From: Flavobacterium frigidimaris
GTDB lineage: Bacteria; Bacteroidota; Bacteroidia; Flavobacteriales; Flavobacteriaceae
DNA length: 64,000 bases
Assembly (NCBI GenBank): GCA_900129595.1
Contig: FQWG01000013.1
Coordinates: 62,001 to 126,000 of the forward strand
Reading direction: 5' to 3'
In this document: positions 8,309 to 18,040 of the stretch, one piece after another
Layout of the letters: each line of letters opens with the position of its first letter
How positions within the stretch are numbered: position 1 is the stretch's first letter
Notes under the pieces: generated by a model
What the model was told of the DNA's origin: nothing
The model's input: the letters and a program-made list of their open reading frames with translations, nothing else
The model's database searches: none
Program-made: the position numbers and the translations under genes

Positions 8309-11300
8309 ATGAGTAAAAATGCAATCCATAATTTCAATCTTTCCATACAAAATAGTGCTGATATAAAAAGCTCAGAAGATTTAACCAAAACCATCATAAA
8401 AGAGCTGGCCAAAGTTTCGAAAGAAATGGGCCAGCAAAAAGATATAGTGCAGCAATGGCAGGAGCAAAAAAAACAAAATGCTGCTGCTTTTGCCAACAAT
8501 TCTATTGCCTCAACCGAAGGAGGCGCCATCGATACCAAAGCTGAGATCAAAGAAACAGCGCTATCGATTGGCAATACTCCTTTGGATACTGAGGGAATGT
8601 CAAACCTGGATGTTTCATCGGCTGCTATTTCTTTATCGACAACATCAACTTCAAGTGCTCTAATCGGAGGAGGTGCTGTCGATACCGCTGACAGAACAAC
8701 AATGAGTTCTGTTGTATCAGACAGCACTACTCCTTCGACAGCAGGGGCAGAAAATAATACGCTCAATTTTAGCAGCGGAATAACAACACAGACGTATGCA
8801 AGTGTCGCCGCACAACAAATGTTAACGGTTCCTCAGGCATTTCAGACAAATAACAATGAACCAAAAACAGAAGTTGTTAAAGCGGAAATAAAAAAGAGAT
8901 TAGAGGCTGCAATCGCAGCAAATAATACTGTCGAAACAGCGTATTGGAGAAATATTTCAAAAGCTTTTGATGAAGGAGCAACTTCCAAAGATTTTGTTGG
9001 TAAACCAAATGATATGCTATTTACTCAAATGTATGACATGCTAAAACAGTCTGCTACAATTGCTGTAGAAAACCAAAACATTAACTGGGAAACCGTTCGG
9101 GAAAAAATGATTGAAGCAATTGATGCTAACATATTAAATGGAACAATTTCCGTAAAAAATAAAATACGTTGGGAAACAATCAAAAAACAATTAGGAGATG
9201 ATAAAATCAATGTTGCTAATCTTTTTGAACAATACGACGAACTGTTTTTACTGCTGAAAGAAGTAGAAGGATTGAGTGCATTACCCAATACGATCACAAT
9301 AACTACTAAAACAAAGATATATCCTAATTTAAGTGCCGACAAATTATACGCTTTGATAGGAAGAGAAGATGTTTATGTATTTTTGAGAGAAGTAAACAAC
9401 GAAGAAATTCGGGGAAGTGCAGTAGATAAAGGTGCGGTAAAAATTAAAAACACTACGGCAAAGTCATTTATTATTGGAGAAAGCCTGGAATTTTTCCTTG
9501 ATGAAAAATTTATAAACCAAAACCTGTATAAAAAAGAAGATATCAATTGGATTGTTCGTAATGTTCAAAACAAAAAAGATGAAGGAATTGTTTTTGTAAA
9601 TGAGGGAACTTCATTTAGTTATAATTTTGATACAGCTGGCGTTTACAGAATTGATGCCTATGGTTACAAACCTACAATAAAAGGCAGCAAAAATGCCGGG
9701 ACATCTACTTTTATAGAATTAGAAATAGTTGCCCAGCAAATTGAGATTAAATCTCCATTTAAAGACAGTTTCACAAGAGCTTCGGTAAAACAACAATTAT
9801 TTAAGGTAAACCTGAAAAATACCAAAGTAAAAACATTAAACCCGTTAAAACTTTATTATCAGTTAGAAACGAAAACAGCCAATAAAGTAACTGAAATTTC
9901 AGAAGAACTGGAATTAGATGCAGGAGGTATCATCAAAATAGCCTTGCCTGAATTGGGCGAATATAAAATTAAAGTAACCAGTAAAGATCAATATGCATTA
10001 AGTAAGGAATCTAAAATCTCAGTAATTAAAAATGAAGTGACGAGTATTGGTTACGTAAAAGATGCATCAGCTACAGCTGTGTTTTTATTAGGTGACCCAA
10101 ACAGAAAGTTGACTTTAGAAGCCAAAACGTTTAAAATAAATCCTCCTACAGATGAAGAAAAAGAAGATGTAAAATGGATGATTTATGATGCTAATAATAA
10201 ACCCTACTTGTCACCAGGTACAGCAATAATGAATAAAGATAAAAATCCTAAAAAAGGATATTTTCACCAATGGGGTTTCTACGATGTTCCGATTCCTCAA
10301 AAAGTGGGAAATTATACAGTAGAAGCTTATAGTGACATTCAGAAAGGCAGTAAATCGAATTCTATTTTTAAAATAGAAGTAAAACAGCCACAAGTTACAG
10401 CAGCTTATTGGGTATGGAGCGGTGGAAGCAAAAAAGTAACCTCAGGTTTTTCAGGTGAAAGTAATTGGATCAAAGCTGCAATTCCGTATTACAGTAATCA
10501 AACTGTCAGAATATATTTTTATCTCAATAACAAAAAAACAAAACATTATTTAGATGTAAAGACCAGTGAAGAGGGTACAATTTTTAAAGAAATAAAATTT
10601 GATTCTGATTTCAGGAAACTCATCGGATTTGAAAACGGTAAAAATGCCAAAATTGGATTTAAATTATTAGGAATTCAGAATGGGAAACCATGTCCATTTA
10701 AGGTACCAGCTAATTATGATTCAGATACTCTTTTGTCTGTTACAACAGATACAAAAATTCTTGATGCCTATTTTATGTATGATAGCAATAGAGTAACAAC
10801 ACAAGATGAAATCCCGTTTGGCGAAAATGGAGCAGTTGTAACCATTATAGCTAAAACGCAAAATATGGTTGGAAAAGAAATTGTGTTAACAGCCCATAAA
10901 GTGGGAGAGAAACCAACTTATAGCAACGCAGTAATAATAAATTCTGAAGGAGTAGCAATAACCAGTTTTATTTTGAAAAACCTTAATAAGAAATTGAAAA
11001 AGGGGACAAAAATAAAGTACTATGTTGGTATTGAAGGATATTCTACGAAGCATTTGACAGATAAATTGTTGACTATGGTTATGGGGGTTGGTACGAATAA
11101 AGATAATGAAGAAATACTTGATGAAAATGATCCACAATTGATTTGGGGGGCTAAAGTTAGTAAGGAATTTAGAGTAAAAGTGGTACAAATTTGTAAAAGA
11201 CTTTGGCCTAAAAATACATTGGAAATGGCAAATGGACTTATGGCCGTAATGAATAGAGAAACAGGTGGTACTTTTGCTCCATACCAAATTGAAGGTAAAA

Positions 11301-12250
11301 AATTAATTCCAAAAGATCAGCTGACTAAAGACTCTTTTATTAAGATTGATAAAAATGGTAATAAACTTTCAAGGGCGGTAGGGTTAATTCAATTTACTCA
11401 AAAACCCCTTACCGATATGGGGGAATATACCGGAGGAGGTCTTGACAAACTTAATGAAGTAAAACTTAGGTTTGCAAATATGACTCAATTAGAGCAATTA
11501 GTTAAAATTGAAAAATATATGAATACTGTAGCAGTTTTGCCAACTATACCGGAAGAGATCTATATGGCTGTTTTTGCGCCTGCTTATGTAGGACAAGGAT
11601 TAGATAAGACAATATATGAATTAGGTACAACAAATTATAATGAAAATGCTAGTTTAGATGTAGATAAAACAAAAAATGGTATACAAATAAAAGAATTAAT
11701 TGATGAGTATTATGTTAGTGTAGAGGGGGGTAAATTTGGTAGAAACATCTGGAAGAAGCCTCTTGATAGAATGGAGTTAAGAGGTTGGTATAAATCCGGT
11801 TGGTCACCTAATGAAAGTGATTATTTATTAAAAACAACGAAAAGAAATAAAGGTAAGCATTTAGGACTGGATCTTTATGCACCAATTGGTACTCCAGTTT
11901 ATGCATGTATCGATGGTATGGCATTAATTTTGTCTCCTGCTTATTCAGAAACTTTTGGTCTACATGTTAGAATAGAAGGCTATTATAATGAAAAAAAATA
12001 TAATTTTTTCTATGCCCATTTAAGTGAAATAAAAGTTAAAAATTTTCAAAAAGTTAAAGCGGGAACTCTTATTGGTTATACAGGGCAAACAGGTGAGGCA
12101 GAGGGTCAGCCGGCAAGATTTAATCATTTGCATTTCGAGGTTAGAAATTCAAGAGAAAATCGAGGTGCGGCATTAAAACCTTTGGAAGAAATAAGTGATT
12201 TAAATAAGAATGTTAATATAAATCCTTCAAAAGAAAACCAAAATGGATAA
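8309..12250 (+). CDS. large putative antibacterial effector: lysozyme-like plus M23 endopeptidase domains
   Basis: 1313 residues without a signal peptide. Residues 1-55 are a polar helical segment, 60-150 are Ala/Ser/Thr-rich, and roughly 300-900 read as several beta-sandwich (Ig-like) modules. Near residue 984 MNRETGGTF followed by AVGLIQFT is a lysozyme/transglycosylase-type core with Glu984 as candidate acid. The C-terminus is an M23 (LytM) peptidase with HLGLD (His1184, Asp1188) and HLHFEV (His1273, His1275). The two domains would cut glycan and peptide cross-links of murein. Base use is more AT-rich and G-run-rich after about 11,000, as when a toxin end is swapped. Divergent from the fibre genes and followed by a lipoprotein gene. 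A phage-type virion lysin or contractile-system spike-associated enzyme is the main alternative. Confidence 0.75.
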   Translation: MSKNAIHNFNLSIQNSADIKSSEDLTKTIIKELAKVSKEMGQQKDIVQQWQEQKKQNAAAFANNSIASTEGGAIDTKAEIKETALSIGNTPLDTEGMSNLDVSSAAISLSTTSTSSALIGGGAVDTADRTTMSSVVSDSTTPSTAGAENNTLNFSSGITTQTYASVAAQQMLTVPQAFQTNNNEPKTEVVKAEIKKRLEAAIAANNTVETAYWRNISKAFDEGATSKDFVGKPNDMLFTQMYDMLKQSATIAVENQNINWETVREKMIEAIDANILNGTISVKNKIRWETIKKQLGDDKINVANLFEQYDELFLLLKEVEGLSALPNTITITTKTKIYPNLSADKLYALIGREDVYVFLREVNNEEIRGSAVDKGAVKIKNTTAKSFIIGESLEFFLDEKFINQNLYKKEDINWIVRNVQNKKDEGIVFVNEGTSFSYNFDTAGVYRIDAYGYKPTIKGSKNAGTSTFIELEIVAQQIEIKSPFKDSFTRASVKQQLFKVNLKNTKVKTLNPLKLYYQLETKTANKVTEISEELELDAGGIIKIALPELGEYKIKVTSKDQYALSKESKISVIKNEVTSIGYVKDASATAVFLLGDPNRKLTLEAKTFKINPPTDEEKEDVKWMIYDANNKPYLSPGTAIMNKDKNPKKGYFHQWGFYDVPIPQKVGNYTVEAYSDIQKGSKSNSIFKIEVKQPQVTAAYWVWSGGSKKVTSGFSGESNWIKAAIPYYSNQTVRIYFYLNNKKTKHYLDVKTSEEGTIFKEIKFDSDFRKLIGFENGKNAKIGFKLLGIQNGKPCPFKVPANYDSDTLLSVTTDTKILDAYFMYDSNRVTTQDEIPFGENGAVVTIIAKTQNMVGKEIVLTAHKVGEKPTYSNAVIINSEGVAITSFILKNLNKKLKKGTKIKYYVGIEGYSTKHLTDKLLTMVMGVGTNKDNEEILDENDPQLIWGAKVSKEFRVKVVQICKRLWPKNTLEMANGLMAVMNRETGGTFAPYQIEGKKLIPKDQLTKDSFIKIDKNGNKLSRAVGLIQFTQKPLTDMGEYTGGGLDKLNEVKLRFANMTQLEQLVKIEKYMNTVAVLPTIPEEIYMAVFAPAYVGQGLDKTIYELGTTNYNENASLDVDKTKNGIQIKELIDEYYVSVEGGKFGRNIWKKPLDRMELRGWYKSGWSPNESDYLLKTTKRNKGKHLGLDLYAPIGTPVYACIDGMALILSPAYSETFGLHVRIEGYYNEKKYNFFYAHLSEIKVKNFQKVKAGTLIGYTGQTGEAEGQPARFNHLHFEVRNSRENRGAALKPLEEISDLNKNVNINPSKENQNG

Positions 12251-12322
12251 TAAAGTTTTTCTAAAATAAATCTAACTGGGAAAAATATTATTTTGGTATA
12301 TTCGTAAATAAATAATGTGATT

Positions 12323-13021
12323 ATGAAAAAAATATTTTTATTGATTGTGGTTTTATTGTTTTCCTGTGGAAAAAAAAGTCAGAACGAAATCAATAAAACA
12401 TCAAATGAGTATGACACCTTAAAAAAAAATAGTTCAATAGATTCTTTAGAAGTAACTAACAAAAAGAAGGAAGATTTTAAAATTGGTAAAATATATAAAG
12501 ATTCTGATTTTAACGTTGTTGGTATATATGTGAATTATAGCAATGGTAAATATAAATTTGAAAAAGAATATCCCGATTTTTTAATTGACTCGACCATAAC
12601 TGAAGAAGAAAAATATCAAAAAATATTATCTTTAAACAATGAAAAGACTAATGATCAAAACGTAATTAAAATCAGAGATTTTGGTTTGCTAAATATTAAT
12701 CATAAAGGAACTCTTTTAACGATATTCTTAAAAAAAGAGAAAGCAGATAAATGGAAAGTGATAGATATATTAGATATTGGTAAAACAATAAATATGGATG
12801 AGTATCAATATAAAATGGAAGGAAATCAATATTTATCTTTTGACTGTTATAATAGTAAGCATAATCAATATTTTGGTGTTGTAATAGATAAAATAAATTC
12901 ATCAGGAAAATATGAAAAAGTATTAAAAGCATATAAATTCGATTTAATAAATGAGAAAATTGTAGAAATAGATTTAAAGAAAGAAAAAGTAGAATGCTTT
13001 CCTGAAATAGGAGATGAATAA
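12323..13021 (+). CDS. lipoprotein, candidate immunity protein for the upstream hydrolase
   Basis: 232 residues starting MKKIFLLIVVLLFSCGKK, a lipoprotein signal peptide with the lipobox Cys directly after LFS. An upstream GTG at 12317 would add two residues, but the ATG fits the signal peptide better. The mature part is Lys-rich with no domain I recognise. It starts 72 bp after the hydrolase stop on the same strand and is closed by a strong terminator. A periplasm-facing lipoprotein directly after a murein hydrolase is the usual layout of an effector-immunity pair; that role is inference. Very low GC, like the 3' half of the hydrolase gene. Confidence 0.65.
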   Translation: MKKIFLLIVVLLFSCGKKSQNEINKTSNEYDTLKKNSSIDSLEVTNKKKEDFKIGKIYKDSDFNVVGIYVNYSNGKYKFEKEYPDFLIDSTITEEEKYQKILSLNNEKTNDQNVIKIRDFGLLNINHKGTLLTIFLKKEKADKWKVIDILDIGKTINMDEYQYKMEGNQYLSFDCYNSKHNQYFGVVIDKINSSGKYEKVLKAYKFDLINEKIVEIDLKKEKVECFPEIGDE

Positions 13022-13030
13022 TTAAACAAA

Positions 13031-13062
13031 AACTACCTTTTAAACAGGTAGTTTTTTGTTTT
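13031..13062 (+). terminator. terminator of the hydrolase/lipoprotein unit
   Basis: Perfect 8-bp arms AACTACCT and AGGTAGTT with a 7-base loop, followed by a T run, nine bases past the stop at 13021. Confidence 0.85.
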
Positions 13063-13127
13063 TAAAGCTGTCTTAAAAGAAGTTATTTCTTTAGATAGAA
13101 TATTTTTAATTCTTTAAACAGGGAAGC

Positions 13128-13148
13128 ACAGGATACCAATACAGGATT
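13128..13148 (+). promoter_or_regulatory. ACAGGATA direct repeat upstream of the rhamnogalacturonan genes
   Basis: ACAGGATA (13128-13135) and ACAGGATT (13141-13148) are 13 bp apart, about 90 bp before the mutarotase start. Related sites lie at 19459-19470 and 19633-19650 by the other end of the cluster. A candidate site for the cluster's regulator, which is not in the window. Confidence 0.4.
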
Positions 13149-13239
13149 AGTATTTTAAATTTAAAGTTTAAGATGAATTAATTTGTTAAGTTTAACATGT
13201 TGAATAGTAGTGATTAAAGTCAATCTGAAACATTGAAAG

Positions 13240-13569
13240 ATGCAAAATAATACAATCCTTCGAAATGCTTTCAAAATGAAATTAAAACCGGGTTTTGAGA
13301 CAGAATATAAAAAACGGCACGACGAAATCTGGCCGGAACTTGCCAGTTTACTTTCAAACACAGGAATACAGGATTACAGTATTTTTCTGGACGAAGAAAC
13401 ACTGATACTTTTCGCCGTTCAAAAAATAAGTGCAGACTTTGACCATAAGTTACTGCCAAATCATCCCATTGTCAAAAAATGGTGGGCGTATATGAGCGAT
13501 ATCATGGAAACAAATCCTGATAATTCGCCAGTTGCTACTTCGCTAAAAGAAGTTTTTCATTTAGATTAA
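13240..13569 (+). CDS. rhaM: L-rhamnose mutarotase
   Basis: 109 residues, the family's normal length (about 104-110). RNAFKMKLKPGFETEYKKRH and HDEIWPEL near the N-terminus and the WWAYMSDIMETNPDNSP block near the C-terminus are hallmarks of the RhaM/RhaU fold. The enzyme interconverts alpha and beta anomers of L-rhamnose in the cytoplasm (EC 5.1.3.32). It precedes by 52 bp a GH105 hydrolase on the same strand, so the pair is probably one transcript that releases and processes rhamnose from rhamnogalacturonan I. Confidence 0.9.
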   Translation: MQNNTILRNAFKMKLKPGFETEYKKRHDEIWPELASLLSNTGIQDYSIFLDEETLILFAVQKISADFDHKLLPNHPIVKKWWAYMSDIMETNPDNSPVATSLKEVFHLD

Positions 13570-13621
13570 GGATAAAATATTTAAGAATCAATTTGTATTT
13601 TGCTAAACTAACAAACTAACC

Positions 13622-14974
13622 ATGAACTATAAACCAACCAGAATTATAACAGTATTTGCCTTAGGATTATGTACTATGGTTAATGCCCAGAAAACAGATG
13701 CCACAGCGCCACTGCATCTAACACAGCCGGATTATCCAACGCCCTATGTGATCCCTCAAAAGGAAAATATAAAAGCAGTATTAGACAGAGTTTATAATTT
13801 TTTAGATAAAAATTCAGCTTCTAAGATTGTAGATGCCAATACTAAAGCGGTAATTACGGATTATAAAAAAAGCAATCAGGATATCATTTTCGAACCCGGT
13901 GCTTTTAGACTCACAAGTTACGAATGGGGAGTAACCTATGCAGGAATGCTTTTAGCGGCAAACGCTACAGGCGAAAAATATTTTGCTGATTATTCCAATA
14001 AAAGAATACAATTAATAACAGATATCGCTGCCAATTATAAGGAGAAAAATATCAAAGATGTCGATATGGTTAAAACGCTTCATCCGGAAGCACTAGATTT
14101 TGCAGGTGCTCTTTGTGCTGCATTTATTAAGGCCAAAAAAGAAGGATTAAAAGCCAATATTGATCCTTTGGTCAACAATTATATCGACTTTATCAGCAAC
14201 AAACAATTTAGGCTAAAGGACGGAACATTAGCAAGAAACAGACCTCAGGACAATACGCTTTGGTTAGACGATATGTTTATGAGTGTTCCCGCATTGGCAC
14301 AAATGGGAAGTTATACCGGAGATGTAAAATACTTTGACGATGCTGTAAAACAAGTCGATCAGTTTTCTGAGCGAATGTTCAACAGCCAGAAAGGAGTTTA
14401 TATGCACGGCTGGGTCGAGTCTATGCAGGTTCATCCTCAGTTTCATTGGGCAAGAGCAAATGGGTGGGCTCTTATGACCATGGTCGAGTTATTAGAAGTG
14501 TTACCAAAAAATCATCCCGGATATCCTCAGGTTTTGTCACAATTACAAAAGCATATTGCCGGATTAATGCAGTATCAGGACGGAACTGGTTTTTGGCATC
14601 AGTTATTAGATCGAAATGATTCTTATTTAGAAACTTCGGCAACCGCCATTTATGCCTATTCGATTGCCAGAGCCATCAATCGCGGTTATGTGAATAAGAT
14701 GACCTATGCTCCGGCTGTACTGTTGGCCTGGAATGCCGTAGCGTCAAAAGTAAATGATAAAGGCCAGGTAGAAGGAACCTGCGTTGGAACCGGAATGGCT
14801 TTTGATCCCGCATTCTATTACCATCGTCCTGTCAACGTTTTCGCTGCTCACGGTTATGGTCCCGTTTTACTGGCGGGTGCCGAAGTAATTTTACTTTTGA
14901 AAGAAAGCCAGTTTGAGATAAATGACAGCTCTATACAATTGAAAATACCCGGAAAAAACAATCAGGTAAAATAA
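13622..14974 (+). CDS. GH105 unsaturated rhamnogalacturonyl hydrolase
   Basis: 450 residues. Signal peptide to about residue 22 (ending VNAQ), so periplasmic. The alpha/alpha-barrel signatures WLDDMFM (residues 214-220) and HWARANGW (275-282) match the YteR/YesR family; Asp216 or Asp217 would be the catalytic residue. The family removes the unsaturated galacturonate left at the non-reducing end of oligosaccharides by a rhamnogalacturonan lyase. Downstream of the mutarotase and convergent with the beta-galactosidase gene. GH88 shares the fold, but the cluster's content favours GH105. Confidence 0.85.
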   Translation: MNYKPTRIITVFALGLCTMVNAQKTDATAPLHLTQPDYPTPYVIPQKENIKAVLDRVYNFLDKNSASKIVDANTKAVITDYKKSNQDIIFEPGAFRLTSYEWGVTYAGMLLAANATGEKYFADYSNKRIQLITDIAANYKEKNIKDVDMVKTLHPEALDFAGALCAAFIKAKKEGLKANIDPLVNNYIDFISNKQFRLKDGTLARNRPQDNTLWLDDMFMSVPALAQMGSYTGDVKYFDDAVKQVDQFSERMFNSQKGVYMHGWVESMQVHPQFHWARANGWALMTMVELLEVLPKNHPGYPQVLSQLQKHIAGLMQYQDGTGFWHQLLDRNDSYLETSATAIYAYSIARAINRGYVNKMTYAPAVLLAWNAVASKVNDKGQVEGTCVGTGMAFDPAFYYHRPVNVFAAHGYGPVLLAGAEVILLLKESQFEINDSSIQLKIPGKNNQVK

Positions 14975-15162
14975 AAATAAGTTAGAAGTTAAATGGAAGA
15001 AGTCAGATGTTGAAATGGTATTTTGTTAATTTATATAATAATTAACTTTTTATCATTTCACACAAACACACAGCGCCGCAAAGTTTATGGTATATAAGCT
15101 TTATGAAATTTACGGTTAAACTCTCATTTCAACCTGAAACAAAGAAAACCTGAAACAAGAAT

Positions 15163-18018
15163 TTAACTTCTAAAATCAAACCACAAATTCATTTTAATTC
15201 CGTCATCTCCGCTTTTGATACGGATATTCGTTGGCTGACTTTGTGGTCCTTGCTGTTCCAGAGGTTTAAAATCTCTCATGGCCGGAATTTCATACATAAA
15301 AGAGATATCGCCTTCCGGAAATGCCGGTTGCGGATAACTTCCCGGGAAACTGTTTTTAGGTAAATCCGGTGTAAACAATCTCAGGAATAAATTATCAGAT
15401 TCGCTGAAAACTTTAAAGGATGAAGCTCCCGCTTTTAGATTTGCTCCCAATAAATTGGCGTGATATCCTTTGAACTCAGGATAGATCAGATTTTCGAAAC
15501 TTTCGCCTGTAATCGTATTGTTATACTCTTTCTCCCAAATGCCGTAAGTCGTTCCTTTAATTCTGTTTTTCCAAACATGATACGGACCTCTTCCAAACCA
15601 TTTTATGCCGGTAACTTCTTTTTCGGGAAAACTGAATGTAATACCGAATGAGCTGATTTTATCTTCAAAAAAAGCACCATCAAAACCTTCTCCGCCAGAA
15701 GCGTTTTTTAAGGCGATTAATTCCATTTTAAATCTTCCGTCCGGTTCCATAATCCATTTTATAGAGGACAATCCACCTGAATAATTGACTTTGCAAACGG
15801 CTTTGTCACCTTCTTGTGACAGCTGAATGTCTTTTAGTTTCGCTTTCATCCCAATTGGGCGCGGGCCATTTGTGAGCGGAATTATATTTTTTGCATTTTT
15901 AATTGACGAAATTTCTCCCGTTGCAGCATCAAAAGTAACTGTAACGTCACTTCCTTTTAGTGTAATTTCATTTCCTGTTTTTGTTCCCGATGCTTTTGCT
16001 TTAGTATTTTGAACCGCTAAAAACTTTTCAGCATAAAATTTAGCCTTATGAATGGGCCATGTCCAGGTATAAATTTCTTTATTAAACTGATCAAAAGCCG
16101 AGATCGACAAAATATCACCTTCTGCAAAATTATTTGGAACAGCAAACTGAATTTTACGGATTTCTCCCGGATCAATACTCGGAAGCTCTATTTTTCCGGA
16201 ACTTATTTCTTTAGGAACGCCATTGGTATAAAGCACATCATTATCCGATTTCAGCACTTTAAATTCCATTTTACAGGAATTCAAATTACTAAAAAGGTAA
16301 TCATTCTCAATCAAAAACGATCCGTCAAAATCAGAATTTACCTGTTTAGGCTGAAACTGAATTGGTGCCCAAACCTCTTTTACGGTATAATAACTTCCTT
16401 CTCTCTCCCGATGAGGTCCCAGAATTCCATCGGCGGCAAGCGAACCTTTCGAATCAAATTTTACATCTCCCGTCCAGTCAGAGCGTTTTACAGCCTCGTC
16501 GAGCATCGCCCACATAAATCCTCCGGCAAACAACGGACTTTCTTTATAGCGGCTCCAGAAATCTTCCAGTGCGGCGCCGTGACCGTTATCATAAGTTCCG
16601 TGCATAAATTCAGTCGGAAAAAATACATTTTCACCCGCATTAAAACGGTGCATTCCTGTTAAGTAAGTAGGATAGTGGTGGGTGTCCCAGCCATTAAAAT
16701 CGGCCCACGGATGAATTACGATTCTTTTTTGAGGATCATTGGCTTCAAAAATTGTATCAACATCATAATTCCATCCGCCTTCATTACCATTATCCCAAAT
16801 AATTACAGAAGGATGATTGACATCACGGGTTACCATCTCTGTTACTAATTTTGTTCCCGTTTCAGTATCGTACGAGTTTTGCCAGCCCGCCAGTTCATTC
16901 AAAACAAAAAGTCCCAAAGAGTCACAAACCTGTAAAAAGTGATCGTCAGGCGGATAATGCCCACGAACCGCATTCATGTTCATATCCTTCAGTAATTTGC
17001 CGTCTAATTCACTGATGCGTTTACTTGTACTTCTGCCGCCTTCAGGCCAGAACGAATGGCGGTTGATTCCCTTCATTATAATTTTGGTACCGTTTACATA
17101 GATACCATCTTGCTTTTTAAACTCTAAAGTTCTGAAGCCAATCTTCTTGTTATATCCATGAATTACAGTTCCGTTTTGTTTTAAAACCAAATCCAGTTCA
17201 TATAAATTAGGCGTTTCCGGATTCCAGGGTTTTATGTTTTTCCATTGTGCTGCAATAGTTGCTGAGGTACTTTTTGATTTAATGGGAAAAGTAAAAGTTT
17301 GAAAGTTTTCCCCATTCCAACCTTTAAGAGAAGTTTCTAAGGTGGTATTTTTTTGAATGTTTTTCAGATTAAGATCAACCGTAATTGAACCGTCCATTTT
17401 AGGATTTACAGCAATAGTACGAATATGCGTTTTAGGCGAAACTTCTAACCATACCGGACGATAAATACCGCCAAAAAGCCACCAGTCAGCTCTTCTTTCG
17501 GCCGCATTTACAGATTTATTAGCTGAATGTTTCCAAACATGAACTTCCAGAATATTTTTAGAACCAAATTTTAATAAAGATGAGATATCGTATTTGAACT
17601 CGTAAAAACCACCCTGATGAATTGCTCCGGCAAGTTTTCCGTTTATTTTTACCTCAGTATCTGTCATAGCACCGCCAAATGCAATCAGAATATCTTTGTC
17701 CTTATAAGAGGCGGGCACTTCAAATTCATATTTGTACAAACCCTCTTCTTTACTTGGTTCTTTCTGATTGAGTTCTTTGTACCAGCGTCCATACGTATAT
17801 TCGCCAAAACCTTCGAGTTCCCATTGTGAGGGAACATTTATTTTAGACCAGGTTTTACTGTTATTTCCGCTGGTACAATAAAAATCCCATTGTACAGGAT
17901 GTTCAAAATCCTTTCCTGAAAGATAGATCTTGTCCGTTTGCTGTGCCTCGCTGGTTTGGGTTATAAAAAGTGAAAATGCAGCAATAGTGAGATTTTGAAT
18001 GGTGTTTCTGAGCATCAT
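15163..18018 (-). CDS. GH2 beta-galactosidase
   Basis: 951 residues from the Met at 18018. Signal peptide MMLRNTIQNLTIAAFSLF to about residue 26 (SEAQ), so exported. A start at 18078 is possible but would overlap the upstream gene by 38 bp and hide the signal peptide. Order: sugar-binding domain, Ig-like domain, TIM barrel with IIWDNGNEGGW (acid/base Glu413) and FFPTEFMHG (nucleophile Glu470), then a LacZ-type small-chain domain with WFGRGPY. Removes beta-galactose side chains, here probably from rhamnogalacturonan I. Starts 22 bp after the acetylesterase gene, so the two form an operon. Confidence 0.85.
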   Translation of the reverse strand: MMLRNTIQNLTIAAFSLFITQTSEAQQTDKIYLSGKDFEHPVQWDFYCTSGNNSKTWSKINVPSQWELEGFGEYTYGRWYKELNQKEPSKEEGLYKYEFEVPASYKDKDILIAFGGAMTDTEVKINGKLAGAIHQGGFYEFKYDISSLLKFGSKNILEVHVWKHSANKSVNAAERRADWWLFGGIYRPVWLEVSPKTHIRTIAVNPKMDGSITVDLNLKNIQKNTTLETSLKGWNGENFQTFTFPIKSKSTSATIAAQWKNIKPWNPETPNLYELDLVLKQNGTVIHGYNKKIGFRTLEFKKQDGIYVNGTKIIMKGINRHSFWPEGGRSTSKRISELDGKLLKDMNMNAVRGHYPPDDHFLQVCDSLGLFVLNELAGWQNSYDTETGTKLVTEMVTRDVNHPSVIIWDNGNEGGWNYDVDTIFEANDPQKRIVIHPWADFNGWDTHHYPTYLTGMHRFNAGENVFFPTEFMHGTYDNGHGAALEDFWSRYKESPLFAGGFMWAMLDEAVKRSDWTGDVKFDSKGSLAADGILGPHREREGSYYTVKEVWAPIQFQPKQVNSDFDGSFLIENDYLFSNLNSCKMEFKVLKSDNDVLYTNGVPKEISSGKIELPSIDPGEIRKIQFAVPNNFAEGDILSISAFDQFNKEIYTWTWPIHKAKFYAEKFLAVQNTKAKASGTKTGNEITLKGSDVTVTFDAATGEISSIKNAKNIIPLTNGPRPIGMKAKLKDIQLSQEGDKAVCKVNYSGGLSSIKWIMEPDGRFKMELIALKNASGGEGFDGAFFEDKISSFGITFSFPEKEVTGIKWFGRGPYHVWKNRIKGTTYGIWEKEYNNTITGESFENLIYPEFKGYHANLLGANLKAGASSFKVFSESDNLFLRLFTPDLPKNSFPGSYPQPAFPEGDISFMYEIPAMRDFKPLEQQGPQSQPTNIRIKSGDDGIKMNLWFDFRS

Positions 18019-18040
18019 AATAAATAAGATTCTTTGATGG

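Noticed and set aside
16048..16662. 204-codon plus-strand frame inside the GH2 gene
   Set aside because: Antisense shadow of a strongly recognised beta-galactosidase; its product has no family features.
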